Positions 16,636 through 24,402 of a stretch of DNA of 64,000 nt are shown in pieces. The notes beneath the pieces are model-generated. The model saw only the letters and a program-made list of their open reading frames with translations. It was not told the origin of the DNA and searched no databases. A program made the translations under genes and the position numbers. The DNA is from an uncultured Collinsella sp. GTDB lineage: Bacteria; Actinomycetota; Coriobacteriia; Coriobacteriales; Coriobacteriaceae. The stretch's first letter is position 1, and every line of letters starts with the position of its first letter. The stretch covers positions 1 to 64,000 of the forward strand of contig CABUHO010000001.1 of the NCBI GenBank assembly GCA_902491395.1, written 5' to 3'.

Positions 16636-18399
16636 CTAGTGCTTGCCGCCGTGACTGTTGCGCCAGATATTGCGGCCCAGCATGAGCGCCAAAACAAGCG
16701 CGCTCACATAGCCAACAAAGCCGATGATCGGAATACCGAGCACAACAGGCTCGATGCGCGCATAGTAGACCACCGAGGAGCCGATAAACAGACCGGCGAT
16801 AACAATGGCCATCGACATGCGGTCGACGATGCCGCCTATCTGGCGCAGCGCCTTGTCGCTACTCATGAGCTGCAGATTTACCTTAAGCTGACCGCGCGTG
16901 AGCATACGCGACGCCAGGCCCAGGTACTCGGCCGCCTCGAGCGAGCCCTTGGCCGCACGGTAGCTGCTCGCCGCAAAGTCGCGACCCATCTCGCGAACGC
17001 GGGCATAGGTGCTCTTCTCGTTTTTGATATGCGTCTGGATGATCTGGATCATGTTGACGTTGGGCATGTACTCGGTCAGCAGGCCCTCGAGCGTCACCAT
17101 ACCGCGTGCGAACATCGTCACCACACTCGGCAGCTCGACGTCGTTTTTGCGCGCCAAATTAAGCAGCGAGGTCAAAAACTCGCCGATGTCCAGGTCCTTA
17201 AGATCGAGGCCCGCAAAGTCGGCAACGATAAAGTCCAGATCGGACAAAAATGCCGAGTGATCGAGCTCCGCCGAATCGCCGCGTGTCACGGCAAAGCGCA
17301 TGAGCGAGTCTTTGAGCTTGGGCACGTCACCCTCGGCCACGGCAAAAATCATGTCCTTGACGATGCCGCGGTCGTGGCTCGACATGCGCCCGACCATGCC
17401 CAAGTCGATAAAGTAGACGATACCGTCCTTGAGAATGATGTTTCCCGCATGCGGATCGGCATGGAAAAAGCCGTCGTCGAGCACCTGCGTCGAATAGTCC
17501 TCGACAATCGTCGAGCCGATCTTCTCCTGGTCGTAGCCCTCGGCCACCAGGCGCTCGGGGTCGGCAATCGAGATGCCATCGATGTAATCCATGACCACGA
17601 CGTGCTCGGTGCACAGATCCAAGTAGGACTTGGGACACGACACGCCGCGCACGCTTTTATGAAACTCGTAAAAGTCGTTGAGGTTTTTGGCCTCGGCCAA
17701 AAAGTTGGTCTCCTCGCGAAACGAGGTCCACAGCTCCTCGACCACGCCGTGCAAGTCAACGAACTGATCGGTGTTGACGAACTTGGAGACGATACGCACC
17801 ACCGAGCGAATGATATCGATGTCTTGGGCCATGACCTGCTGAGCGCCGGGGCGCTGCACCTTGACGGCCACGTCCTCGCCCGTCACCAGGCGAGCGCGAT
17901 GCACCTGCGCGAGCGAGGCGCTGCCAAGCGGGTTGGGATCGATCGCGTCGAACATCTCCCCCAGGCGCAGGCCGTATTCCTCCTCTAGGCAGCGAAGCAC
18001 CACCTCGTACGGCACCGGCTCTACATCGGAGCGCAGACGACGGAGCTCGTCGCAAAAGCGCTGCGGCAGAATCTCGGAGCGGTTGGCCAAAATCTGCCCC
18101 ATCTTGACGAACATGGGGCCGAGCTCCTCGAGCAGGCGGCGCAGGCGCACCGGCGTGAGGTTGTCCCACACGCGGTATTTTTTGACGAGGCGGACGATCT
18201 GCCCGATGCGCTCGCGACGGCCCGCCGGCGTTAGCTGGTACTCGTCGCACGGAGCCATGGCGTCAGGCTCCTCGGGCACCATGTCCACGGCGCGGGGCTT
18301 CTTGCGAGTGCCCGAGACGGCAGCCTCGACTTCGTCGACAACTGCCTCCTCGTCACACAAGGGGTCTTGATTGTTGTAATCGGTGGTGGGATCTGCCAT
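16636..18399 (-). CDS. ABC1/UbiB/AarF atypical protein kinase-like protein
   Basis: 587-aa UbiB-family protein. Family landmarks: KxGQ motif in FVKMGQILANRSEILPQ, the alanine-rich loop in ASLAQVHRARL, the ATP lysine in VAVKVQRPG, HADPHAGNI (catalytic segment) and FIDLGMVGR (metal-binding DLG). Two C-terminal hydrophobic helices (SMAIVIAGLFIGSSVVYY and VLGIPIIGFVGYVSALVLALML) anchor it in the membrane. UbiB members are ATPases that support quinone or lipid handling. This organism's quinone status is not visible here, so the substrate is open. It starts 8 bases after the phasin-like gene, so the pair is an operon. Confidence 0.88.
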   Translation of the reverse strand: MADPTTDYNNQDPLCDEEAVVDEVEAAVSGTRKKPRAVDMVPEEPDAMAPCDEYQLTPAGRRERIGQIVRLVKKYRVWDNLTPVRLRRLLEELGPMFVKMGQILANRSEILPQRFCDELRRLRSDVEPVPYEVVLRCLEEEYGLRLGEMFDAIDPNPLGSASLAQVHRARLVTGEDVAVKVQRPGAQQVMAQDIDIIRSVVRIVSKFVNTDQFVDLHGVVEELWTSFREETNFLAEAKNLNDFYEFHKSVRGVSCPKSYLDLCTEHVVVMDYIDGISIADPERLVAEGYDQEKIGSTIVEDYSTQVLDDGFFHADPHAGNIILKDGIVYFIDLGMVGRMSSHDRGIVKDMIFAVAEGDVPKLKDSLMRFAVTRGDSAELDHSAFLSDLDFIVADFAGLDLKDLDIGEFLTSLLNLARKNDVELPSVVTMFARGMVTLEGLLTEYMPNVNMIQIIQTHIKNEKSTYARVREMGRDFAASSYRAAKGSLEAAEYLGLASRMLTRGQLKVNLQLMSSDKALRQIGGIVDRMSMAIVIAGLFIGSSVVYYARIEPVVLGIPIIGFVGYVSALVLALMLGRNIWRNSHGGKH

Positions 18400-18407
18400 C
18401 TGCGCTA

Positions 18408-18824
18408 CTATTCGGCCTCTTCGGCATCCTCTGCCTCGTCGGGCTCAACGGACTCGACGGGCACCGAGGTCACGTTGTCCTCGACCGAATCGACGATGTC
18501 GCGCACGTGAGCCAGGAAGGCCGTGCGCTCGGGGGCGGTCATAACGCGAACGCGAGCAAGGATGAGCTCATCGAGCACGCGCTGCGCCGCGGTCTCGCCC
18601 TGCATGCCCAGGCGCTCGGTAAGGTCGGAGATGGTGCCGCCGGCCTGCTCGAACATGTCGGATACGCTGCGGGCGATATCGGGGGTGTCGGCGTCCTTGC
18701 GCACCTGCTCGCCCTTGGCGTTGAGGTCGTCAAGGACCTTCTTGCCTCCCTCGACGGCAACGGCAGCAGCGCCAAAGCCCACGTTGATGGCGCCGTTAAC
18801 AAGCTGATCGAATTTCATAACCAT
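18408..18824 (-). CDS. Phasin-like small helical protein
   Basis: 138 aa, almost entirely predicted amphipathic helix with an acidic tail rich in Glu, Asp and Ala. The order (FDQLVNGAINVGFGAAAVAVEGGKK, then AERTAFLAHVRDIVDS) resembles phasin-like or polyhydroxyalkanoate-granule-associated small proteins that often sit beside ABC1 kinases. The start at 18824 is supported by GGAG 6 bases upstream. The tight spacing to the ABC1 gene suggests they act together at a membrane or lipid surface; this is inference. Confidence 0.6.
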   Translation of the reverse strand: MVMKFDQLVNGAINVGFGAAAVAVEGGKKVLDDLNAKGEQVRKDADTPDIARSVSDMFEQAGGTISDLTERLGMQGETAAQRVLDELILARVRVMTAPERTAFLAHVRDIVDSVEDNVTSVPVESVEPDEAEDAEEAE

Positions 18825-18923
18825 GGTTGGCTCCAATCATGAACAACTGCATTGGCCTTCTTGTACCCAAGATTGAGTGAAAGCGACAAAGCGTTTTAGC
18901 GCTATTCGATCGACGGGAAATCC

Positions 18924-20447
18924 CTATCTCACGTTGTCGTTCATCGCGAAAGAGTTCTTCATGGCACAGCTCGTGGTGTAGAGCACCTTGCCCAGTAGAG
19001 CATCGGTCTCTACGCGCACGAACTCGGCAAAGGCCTCGTTGGCGCGCGCGAGCTCGGCGGGCACCTCGGCCTCGGGCAGCGCGGCTACGGCAGCGTCGAC
19101 GTCATGGATCTGCTTGTGGCCCATGCCGCCGACCTTCTCCTGGTAGTCCTCGACGGCGCGACCGCACTCGTGGAAACGGGCATCGGCCAGGGCGCCGATC
19201 AGGCGGTTGGCCCAGTAGAAGTTCTCGGACGTCACGCGAGCCTGCGTGTCGGCATAGTATTCGGGCATGGTCTCGACGTTGGCGTACAGCGGAACCAGCG
19301 CGTTAAACGAGTTGGAGCCAAAGGCCATCCACTGAACGGCGCGGTAGGCCGGCTGCGCATAGGGACGCAGCTGCAGCACGGCGAGCTGGCTGTTGCGGTT
19401 GATGCCGATGGGGCGATAGGCGCCGCGCGTGGCGGGCGTGCCCTTGCTGCCGTAGCAGTCGTACTCCGTGCCCTGGTAGTGGCTCGAAAGCACGTACTTG
19501 ATGTCCTCGATGGTCACCTTGCGCTCGGGCACGCGGCTCCAGGGAATATCGTCGCTCTCGGGCGTGTAGTCGGCCTCGGGACCGTCCCACACATCGCTGG
19601 GGTTAAGGCAGCGCTGCATGTACCAGGCGCGCGGCGTGTTGTAAACGTGGTCGCTGTCGCTGTGCGAGCCAAAGGCCTCGCGCGGGTTAAAGACCGCGGC
19701 CGGACCGTCGCCCTCGACGCCCAGCGTCAGGTCCAGATGCCACTCGGCCATCCAGGAGCGCAGGTCGGCGGAGCACATGTGGTCGGCCTGGGCGCCCTCG
19801 GCGTCATCCAGGTCAAAGCTATCGATACCCAGCTGGTTGGGCATGGTCACATAAGCGTCATCGGGCACGCGCTTGGCGATCCAGTGGTGGCCGCCGATGG
19901 TCTCGAGCCACCAGATCTCGTCCACGTCGCTAAAGGCGATGCCGTTGTTCTCGTAGGTGCCGTAGCGCTCGAGCAGGTCGCCCAGGATACGCACGCCGTC
20001 GCGGGCGGATTTGGCATATGGCAGCACCAGGGTCACCATGTCCTCCTCGCCCAGACCGCCGGGCTGCGCCGGAACATAGCCGTCCTCGCCCTCGTTGCCC
20101 TTGGCGGCCACGTAGTCGACAAGCGGGTCGGCGCCGCGAACGCGCTCGTTGGTGGTGAGCGTCTCGGTTGCGGACATGCCCACATTGAGCTCGTTGAAAC
20201 CGGCCTCGGCCCAGATGCCGTGGCCCGGAACAACATCGGGGACGCTCGTGTAACGCATGGGGTTATCGGGCAGCTCAACGGTCAGGTGGCTCAGGACGCT
20301 CGTGTAGACGCGCGGCTGCTCGTCGGGATGCACCACGCGCATGCGCTTGGGCTCAAACACCCCGTTGGACGAGTCCTCGTTACGCGCGACCAGGGTCGAC
20401 CCGTCGTAGCTTGCGTTTTTACCGACCAAAATCGTTGTGCACGGCAT
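18924..20447 (-). CDS. C69 family dipeptidase
   Basis: N-terminal-nucleophile hydrolase of peptidase family C69 (PepD-like), which cleaves a broad range of dipeptides. The start at 20447 (AAGGAGG 6 bases upstream) gives MPCTTILVGKNAS. The Cys at position 3 is the expected nucleophile, exposed after loss of the first residues, and it is followed by DGSTLVARNED. Other family blocks: AEAGFNELNVGMSATET, DEIWWLETIGGHHW and YNTPRAWYMQRCLNP. The product is 507 aa, a little longer than typical (~470). No signal peptide, so it is probably cytoplasmic. It stands alone; the gap upstream contains the palindromic element. Confidence 0.9.
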   Translation of the reverse strand: MPCTTILVGKNASYDGSTLVARNEDSSNGVFEPKRMRVVHPDEQPRVYTSVLSHLTVELPDNPMRYTSVPDVVPGHGIWAEAGFNELNVGMSATETLTTNERVRGADPLVDYVAAKGNEGEDGYVPAQPGGLGEEDMVTLVLPYAKSARDGVRILGDLLERYGTYENNGIAFSDVDEIWWLETIGGHHWIAKRVPDDAYVTMPNQLGIDSFDLDDAEGAQADHMCSADLRSWMAEWHLDLTLGVEGDGPAAVFNPREAFGSHSDSDHVYNTPRAWYMQRCLNPSDVWDGPEADYTPESDDIPWSRVPERKVTIEDIKYVLSSHYQGTEYDCYGSKGTPATRGAYRPIGINRNSQLAVLQLRPYAQPAYRAVQWMAFGSNSFNALVPLYANVETMPEYYADTQARVTSENFYWANRLIGALADARFHECGRAVEDYQEKVGGMGHKQIHDVDAAVAALPEAEVPAELARANEAFAEFVRVETDALLGKVLYTTSCAMKNSFAMNDNVR

Positions 20448-20534
20448 GCGCATCCTCCTTGAGCGAAGAAATCAAACGATAACAGTGTATCGCTTCGGCG
20501 CAGAAAGGGCGAAACCGCGGCGCTGGCAACCCCC

Positions 20535-20764
20535 GTGGTCAAAAAATGCCAAATATGAGTACTGTCACCAATTTAGTAACAGCAATTTTGCTACGCATGG
20601 ATGTCAAAAATCTACATTTGTTCAAAAATTAGATGATGTAATTCCTCATAGGTCCAATAAAATAGGATCTCTATCGATAATAAATATCGTTAGAGAGCCT
20701 ATTTGATCTAAAATATATGTGACTATCTTGGCAACAGTACTCATATTTGGCATTTTTTGTCCAC
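20535..20764. mobile_element. 230-bp MITE-like palindromic element
   Basis: Terminal inverted repeats of 31 bp (20535-20565 and 20734-20764) match with a single mismatch; each includes AAAAAATGCCAAATATGAG. The interior is very AT-rich, in contrast to both flanking genes, and contains no open frame. A second nested inverted repeat (20660-20704) forms a stem of about 19 bp with two mismatches. No clear target-site duplication is visible. Size, terminal repeats and composition fit a non-autonomous transposable element. A large cruciform regulatory region upstream of the dipeptidase is the alternative. Confidence 0.55.
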
Positions 20765-20801
20765 GAGGTATAGAACTAACCCCTCAAACAGCCCAAAACG
20801 C

Positions 20802-21656
20802 CTATTTCGATGCGCTCTCGGCCGCTTCGATCACGTGTTTGGCGAGGATCGCCGTCGTCACAGCGCCCACGCCGCCCGGCACGGGCGTGATGGCGTTAAC
20901 AACCGGCTCTGCAGCATCAAAATCGACGTCCCCGACCAGCTTGTCAGCGGCCTCGTCCCAATTAATGCCAACATCGATGATCGTCTGGCCCTCGCGAACC
21001 GCGTCCACACCAATCGTACGTGCGCGCCCAACGGCCGCAACCACAATATCAGCCGCACGGCACTCGGCAGCAAGGTCGCGCGTATGCGTATGGCACGTCG
21101 TCACTGTGGCATTGCGAGCCGTAAGCATGGCGGCAACAGGACGCCCGATCACCAGCGAGCGCCCGACCACAGCAACCTTAGTTCCATCCAGCTCAACGCC
21201 GTAATGATCCAGCAAAGCAAGCACGGCTTCGGCTGTGCAGGGGGCAAAACCCTCGCCGCGCCCCGAAAGCGTGGTGAGCAGCGAAGCCGGCGTCATGGAG
21301 TCAACGTCCTTGGCAGGATCGAGTGCCGCGGCAACCGCGTCCTCGTCAAGGCCGGCGGGCAGCGGGCGGAACATCAGGCAGCCATGAACAGACGAATCGG
21401 TATTGATGTCCTCGATGGCCGCCAACAGCTCGTCCTGCGAAACATCGGCAGAAAGCAAAACGCGACGTGCCTCAATCCCCACTTTTTCGCAGCGCTTGAG
21501 CGCACCGCGCTCGTAGGATAGGTCGTCTTCGCGTTCACCTACACGCACGATAGCCAACGTCGAAACAACGCCCCGCTCGCGCAGGACTGCGCAGCGAGCA
21601 GCAAGTTTCTCAGTCAAAGCGCGAGCAACGGGAGCACCCTTCAGCAGTTCAGCCAT
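20802..21656 (-). CDS. folD: Bifunctional methylenetetrahydrofolate dehydrogenase/cyclohydrolase FolD
   Basis: Interconverts methylene-, methenyl- and 10-formyl-tetrahydrofolate using NADP. 284 aa, standard length. Signatures: LAIVRVGEREDDLSYERG (the lysine-region motif here has Tyr-Glu-Arg in place of the common YVKxK), VHGCLMFRPLP, DVDSMTP, PCTAEAVLALL, KVAVVGRSLVIGRPVAAML, and the C-terminal TPVPGGVGAVTTAIL. The usual catalytic lysine of Y-V-x-x-K appears as Arg or Lys in YERGALKRCEK, worth checking. The start at 21656 has AGAGG upstream and lies 2 bases after the fchA stop, so the two are coupled. Confidence 0.92.
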   Translation of the reverse strand: MAELLKGAPVARALTEKLAARCAVLRERGVVSTLAIVRVGEREDDLSYERGALKRCEKVGIEARRVLLSADVSQDELLAAIEDINTDSSVHGCLMFRPLPAGLDEDAVAAALDPAKDVDSMTPASLLTTLSGRGEGFAPCTAEAVLALLDHYGVELDGTKVAVVGRSLVIGRPVAAMLTARNATVTTCHTHTRDLAAECRAADIVVAAVGRARTIGVDAVREGQTIIDVGINWDEAADKLVGDVDFDAAEPVVNAITPVPGGVGAVTTAILAKHVIEAAESASK

Positions 21657-21658
21657 GG

Positions 21659-22291
21659 CTATCCTCTCTTCCTTGCAGCGTCGGCGGCGCGGCGAGCCAG
21701 CGCATCGGCGCGCGGCAACCACTTGTCGAGCAACTCATCACACGCCGTCTCGAGCTCCTCGGCGCGCGCCCGGTCTTTCATGGATGTGGTGTTGGCGAAG
21801 AGCGTCAGGCTCGCGCCCTGCATGGCGGCGCGGCAGAACACAGCGCCGCATGCCACATCGGACAGCAGCTGGCGCGAGCCCTTATCGGCCATGTCCTCGA
21901 GCAGCGCCAGCGCGCGCCCGCAGGCATCCATGATTCGATACGGAGGCATGGCCGCCACGTGCAACGCATCTTGAATCGCCGCGGGTCGAGCCGGATCATC
22001 GCGCGGAATACCGTATGCCGCAGACACCTGGCCGTACGCACGAACATCCTCGGCAACCAAACCAACAAGTTCCTGCGATAACTCGTCCGCCTGGGAAAAC
22101 GCACGCTCCAAATCATCCGCGCGATCGGCAAGCGCGGGGTTGGTCGCGCCGTAGCGCGCGACCATCCCGCACAGCGAGGCGCCCAGCGCACCCACAAAGG
22201 CGCTCGCGCTGCCGCCGCCGGGCACCGGCTCGCGCGCGGCAAGCGCCTCGGCAAACCCGCGGCAGGTCTTGTCCATCATCTCTTGGCTCAT
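21659..22291 (-). CDS. fchA: Methenyltetrahydrofolate cyclohydrolase / formiminotransferase-cyclodeaminase-like
   Basis: 210-aa FTCD_C-fold protein. Homologues are FchA (methenyl-THF cyclohydrolase) or stand-alone cyclodeaminases. Seen signatures: PVPGGGSASAFVGALGASLCGMVARY near the N-terminus, a run of long helices, and LLSDVACGAVFCRAAMQGASLTLFANT. The gene directly precedes folD with a 2-base gap, and fhs is in the same region (32.5 kb), so a one-carbon folate role is well supported. Cyclohydrolase and cyclodeaminase cannot be separated from sequence alone. The start at 22291 is the one with AAGGTG 7 bases upstream. Confidence 0.82.
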   Translation of the reverse strand: MSQEMMDKTCRGFAEALAAREPVPGGGSASAFVGALGASLCGMVARYGATNPALADRADDLERAFSQADELSQELVGLVAEDVRAYGQVSAAYGIPRDDPARPAAIQDALHVAAMPPYRIMDACGRALALLEDMADKGSRQLLSDVACGAVFCRAAMQGASLTLFANTTSMKDRARAEELETACDELLDKWLPRADALARRAADAARKRG

Positions 22292-22452
22292 ACGCATGCA
22301 CCTTCAAGTCATATACATCGGTCGGGTGGCAACCGCCGACCGACCGCATCGATCACATAATGGTGCTAAGTCTAGCCCATAAGTACTCGAGCGTCAGCGC
22401 ACCTGGCCATCGCGGATTTCTATGACGAACGATAGGCGTCGGCACCGCAAAC

Positions 22453-22471
22453 ATGGGACACATGGCCCACC
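22453..22471 (+). repeat. 19-base motif shared upstream of both lipoprotein genes (copy 1)
   Basis: The 19 bases at 22453-22471 (core TGGGACACATGGCCCA) occur again at 23414-23432. The first copy is 214 bases and the second 91 bases before the respective start codon. It resembles the TGGGA-N7-TCCCA arms at 11.8 kb. It could be an operator or a duplication remnant. Confidence 0.5.
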
Positions 22472-22666
22472 TTTCGAGACTCCCGGACGACGGCAACTGG
22501 GGCATACATATAGATAAGGAGCCCCATGTTGGGGCAACGCTCATCACGGCACCGGACGACGAATGGAGGAATAACCGCACAGCAAACAAAGCCATCGTGT
22601 GCGCGTAGCCGCCGCCCCAGCGATCCGCGGCACACGATGTCCCTGGCAGACAAGGAGGACGCCACC

Positions 22667-23263
22667 ATGAAGAAAAAGACCCTATCAATCCTTTCCCTTT
22701 GCATCGCCCTCTTTGCCGCGTTTGCCCTTGTCGGCTGCGGCGGGAGCGCATCGGGCGGCGGCAGCGCCCCCAAGAGCGAGAGCAAGGAAAAGGCCCCCGT
22801 CGCCAAGAAGACCGACTTTATCTGGTTTAAGGTCGAGATGCCCGAGAGCGTTGGCGTGAGCGACTCCGCCGGCAAGAACGCCGACAGGGTCCAGCTCACC
22901 TTCCCCGAGAACGAGAACACCACGGTTGACCGCTTCATACCTGTTTGGGAAGAGAAGATGACGGCAGAAGAGGCTCTTGCCGATGAAGGTCGAAAGAGCA
23001 GCATGTTCCAGTGGGAAGTTGGCGACCCCGTCGAGTACAACGGCAGGACATGGCTCACCGGAACGTGCAAGGACAACCGCGGCACCCATACCTATCTCTT
23101 TACCGACGTTGAGCCGGGAAGCGTCTGCGTTCTCATCGCGAACTTCGACCTGCACAAGAAAGAAGCCGAGGCGCTTCTCAACTCCATCGAGCTCCCCGAC
23201 GACATGAAGAAAGCAGTTGACGAGGCACGTGAAGTCGAGATTTCGAGCATCGAGATCAAGTAA
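22667..23263 (+). CDS. Putative lipoprotein, paralogue A
   Basis: 198 aa. A lipoprotein signal (MKKKTLSILSLCIALFAAFA then LVGC lipobox, Cys at about 24) and a Gly/Ser linker are followed by a domain of about 160 residues. That domain starts TDFIWFKVEMPE and contains DRFIPVW, VEYNGRTW and VLIANFDLHKKEAEALLNSIELPDD. No family recognised. The start is the ATG with AAGGAGG 8 bases upstream. It is closely related over its full length to the next gene (shared TDFIWFKVE, DRFIPV, V-YNGKTW), so they are a tandem duplicate pair. A strong terminator separates them, so each has its own promoter. Confidence 0.75.
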   Translation: MKKKTLSILSLCIALFAAFALVGCGGSASGGGSAPKSESKEKAPVAKKTDFIWFKVEMPESVGVSDSAGKNADRVQLTFPENENTTVDRFIPVWEEKMTAEEALADEGRKSSMFQWEVGDPVEYNGRTWLTGTCKDNRGTHTYLFTDVEPGSVCVLIANFDLHKKEAEALLNSIELPDDMKKAVDEAREVEISSIEIK

Positions 23264-23276
23264 CGGGGCACCCGTA

Positions 23277-23304
23277 CGCGCCTACGCGAACCCGCGTAGG
23301 CGCG
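23277..23304. other. Hairpin downstream of lipoprotein A
   Basis: Perfect 12-bp stem CGCGCCTACGCG with a 4-base loop, 14 bases after the stop codon. No U-tract follows; the real terminator appears to be the next hairpin. Confidence 0.55.
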
Positions 23305-23332
23305 CCCCATTAAAACAACGGGCGCCCAACCC

Positions 23333-23368
23333 GGGGAGGGCCGACAGCATCGGCCCTCCCCTCTTTTG
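23333..23368 (+). terminator. Rho-independent terminator of lipoprotein A
   Basis: 12-bp stem GGGGAGGGCCGA/TCGGCCCTCCCC with a 5-base loop followed by TCTTTTG. Confidence 0.85.
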
Positions 23369-23413
23369 CGCCCGGACATATTGCCACTTGTCGGCGCAAA
23401 TCCGACACCCAGA

Positions 23414-23432
23414 ATGGGACACATGGCCCACC
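23414..23432 (+). repeat. 19-base motif shared upstream of both lipoprotein genes (copy 2)
   Basis: Exact second copy of the 22453 motif, here preceded by CAGAATGGGACACA. That 14-base run also occurs at 11890-11903, in unit 2 of the 62-bp array. Confidence 0.5.
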
Positions 23433-23504
23433 CTTACGAGCCGCTCGCGCGTACAGTAAAGGCAGGTAATCCATGGGCGGTTACAGATCGAGGAGGACAC
23501 GACC

Positions 23505-24098
23505 ATGAAAAAGAAGGCCTTTGCGATTCTCACCCTCTGCATGAGTCTTATTGCCGCGGTTGCCCTGGTGGGTTGCGGCGGAAGCGGCGGCGCTACCGGC
23601 AGTGGCGGTGGCGGCGGCGCAGAAAAGCCAGCCGCGGATATGAGGACCGACTTCATCTGGTTTAAGGTCGAGGTCCCCGAGGGCGTCGAGGTCACCGACG
23701 TCGCAGGCGATACTGCCGACAGGGCCCAGTTTAAGTTCACCGAGAGCGAGCACGCCAGCGATCGCTTCATCCCCGTCTTCGATCCTGACAAGAACGCCGA
23801 CGAGCTGTTCGACTACGAGGCAAAGTGGAATGCCAGTTTTGAGTGGACCGAGAATGACCCCGTCAAGTACAACGGCAAGACTTGGCGCAACGCTTCCTAT
23901 ACACACTCGGGCGGCGTGACGACCGAGTACTTCACCGAAGCAGGCGGCGGCAGCGTCTACGTGCGCATCGACAACGTCGAGGAGCACAAGGATGCCGTCG
24001 AAACCATGATGAAGTCTCTGGAATTTGCCGACGACATCGCCGAGGCAAAGACCGAGGCCATGGATGTTAAGCTCGACGATATCGAGATTAAGCGCTAA
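23505..24098 (+). CDS. Putative lipoprotein, paralogue B
   Basis: 197 aa. Same architecture as paralogue A: MKKKAFAILTLCMSLIAAVA then LVGC lipobox, Gly-rich linker, and a domain beginning TDFIWFKVEVPEGVEV with DRFIPVFDPDKNADELFDYE, VKYNGKTW, VYVRIDNVEEHKDAVETMMKSLEFADD and a C-terminal MDVKLDDIEIKR. The ribosome site GAGGAGG lies just before the ATG. The domain is unnamed; both proteins are probably tethered outside the membrane. Ends at its own terminator (24169). Confidence 0.75.
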   Translation: MKKKAFAILTLCMSLIAAVALVGCGGSGGATGSGGGGGAEKPAADMRTDFIWFKVEVPEGVEVTDVAGDTADRAQFKFTESEHASDRFIPVFDPDKNADELFDYEAKWNASFEWTENDPVKYNGKTWRNASYTHSGGVTTEYFTEAGGGSVYVRIDNVEEHKDAVETMMKSLEFADDIAEAKTEAMDVKLDDIEIKR

Positions 24099-24168
24099 GC
24101 GACTCGCGAGCGCAACGGGAAACACGGACGCAGTGCAAACAAGCGACGGTGCCCCAGCGTTTCGTACT

Positions 24169-24203
24169 AAGGGAGGGCCGGTAAACCGACCCTCCCTTTC
24201 TTA
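24169..24203 (+). terminator. Rho-independent terminator of lipoprotein B
   Basis: 9-bp stem AAGGGAGGG/CCCTCCCTT (24169-24177, 24190-24198) with inner GGT/ACC pairing, followed by TCTTAT. Confidence 0.75.
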
Positions 24204-24402
24204 TGCCGATAGCCGACGAACGCGAGGGTGCCGGGCGGCAAAACCACCCCCAGCGCGGTAGCAGCACAAATAGACAAGCGCCCCAACGCGTCCGCCCGCC
24301 GATTTATAGCGCCGCGCAGACAATTAAGCCAACACGTTTAGACATCCGGGCAGTATAGTTACCAAAAAGAGTGCATAACCGCACCCTGCGAACGGAGAAG
24401 TT

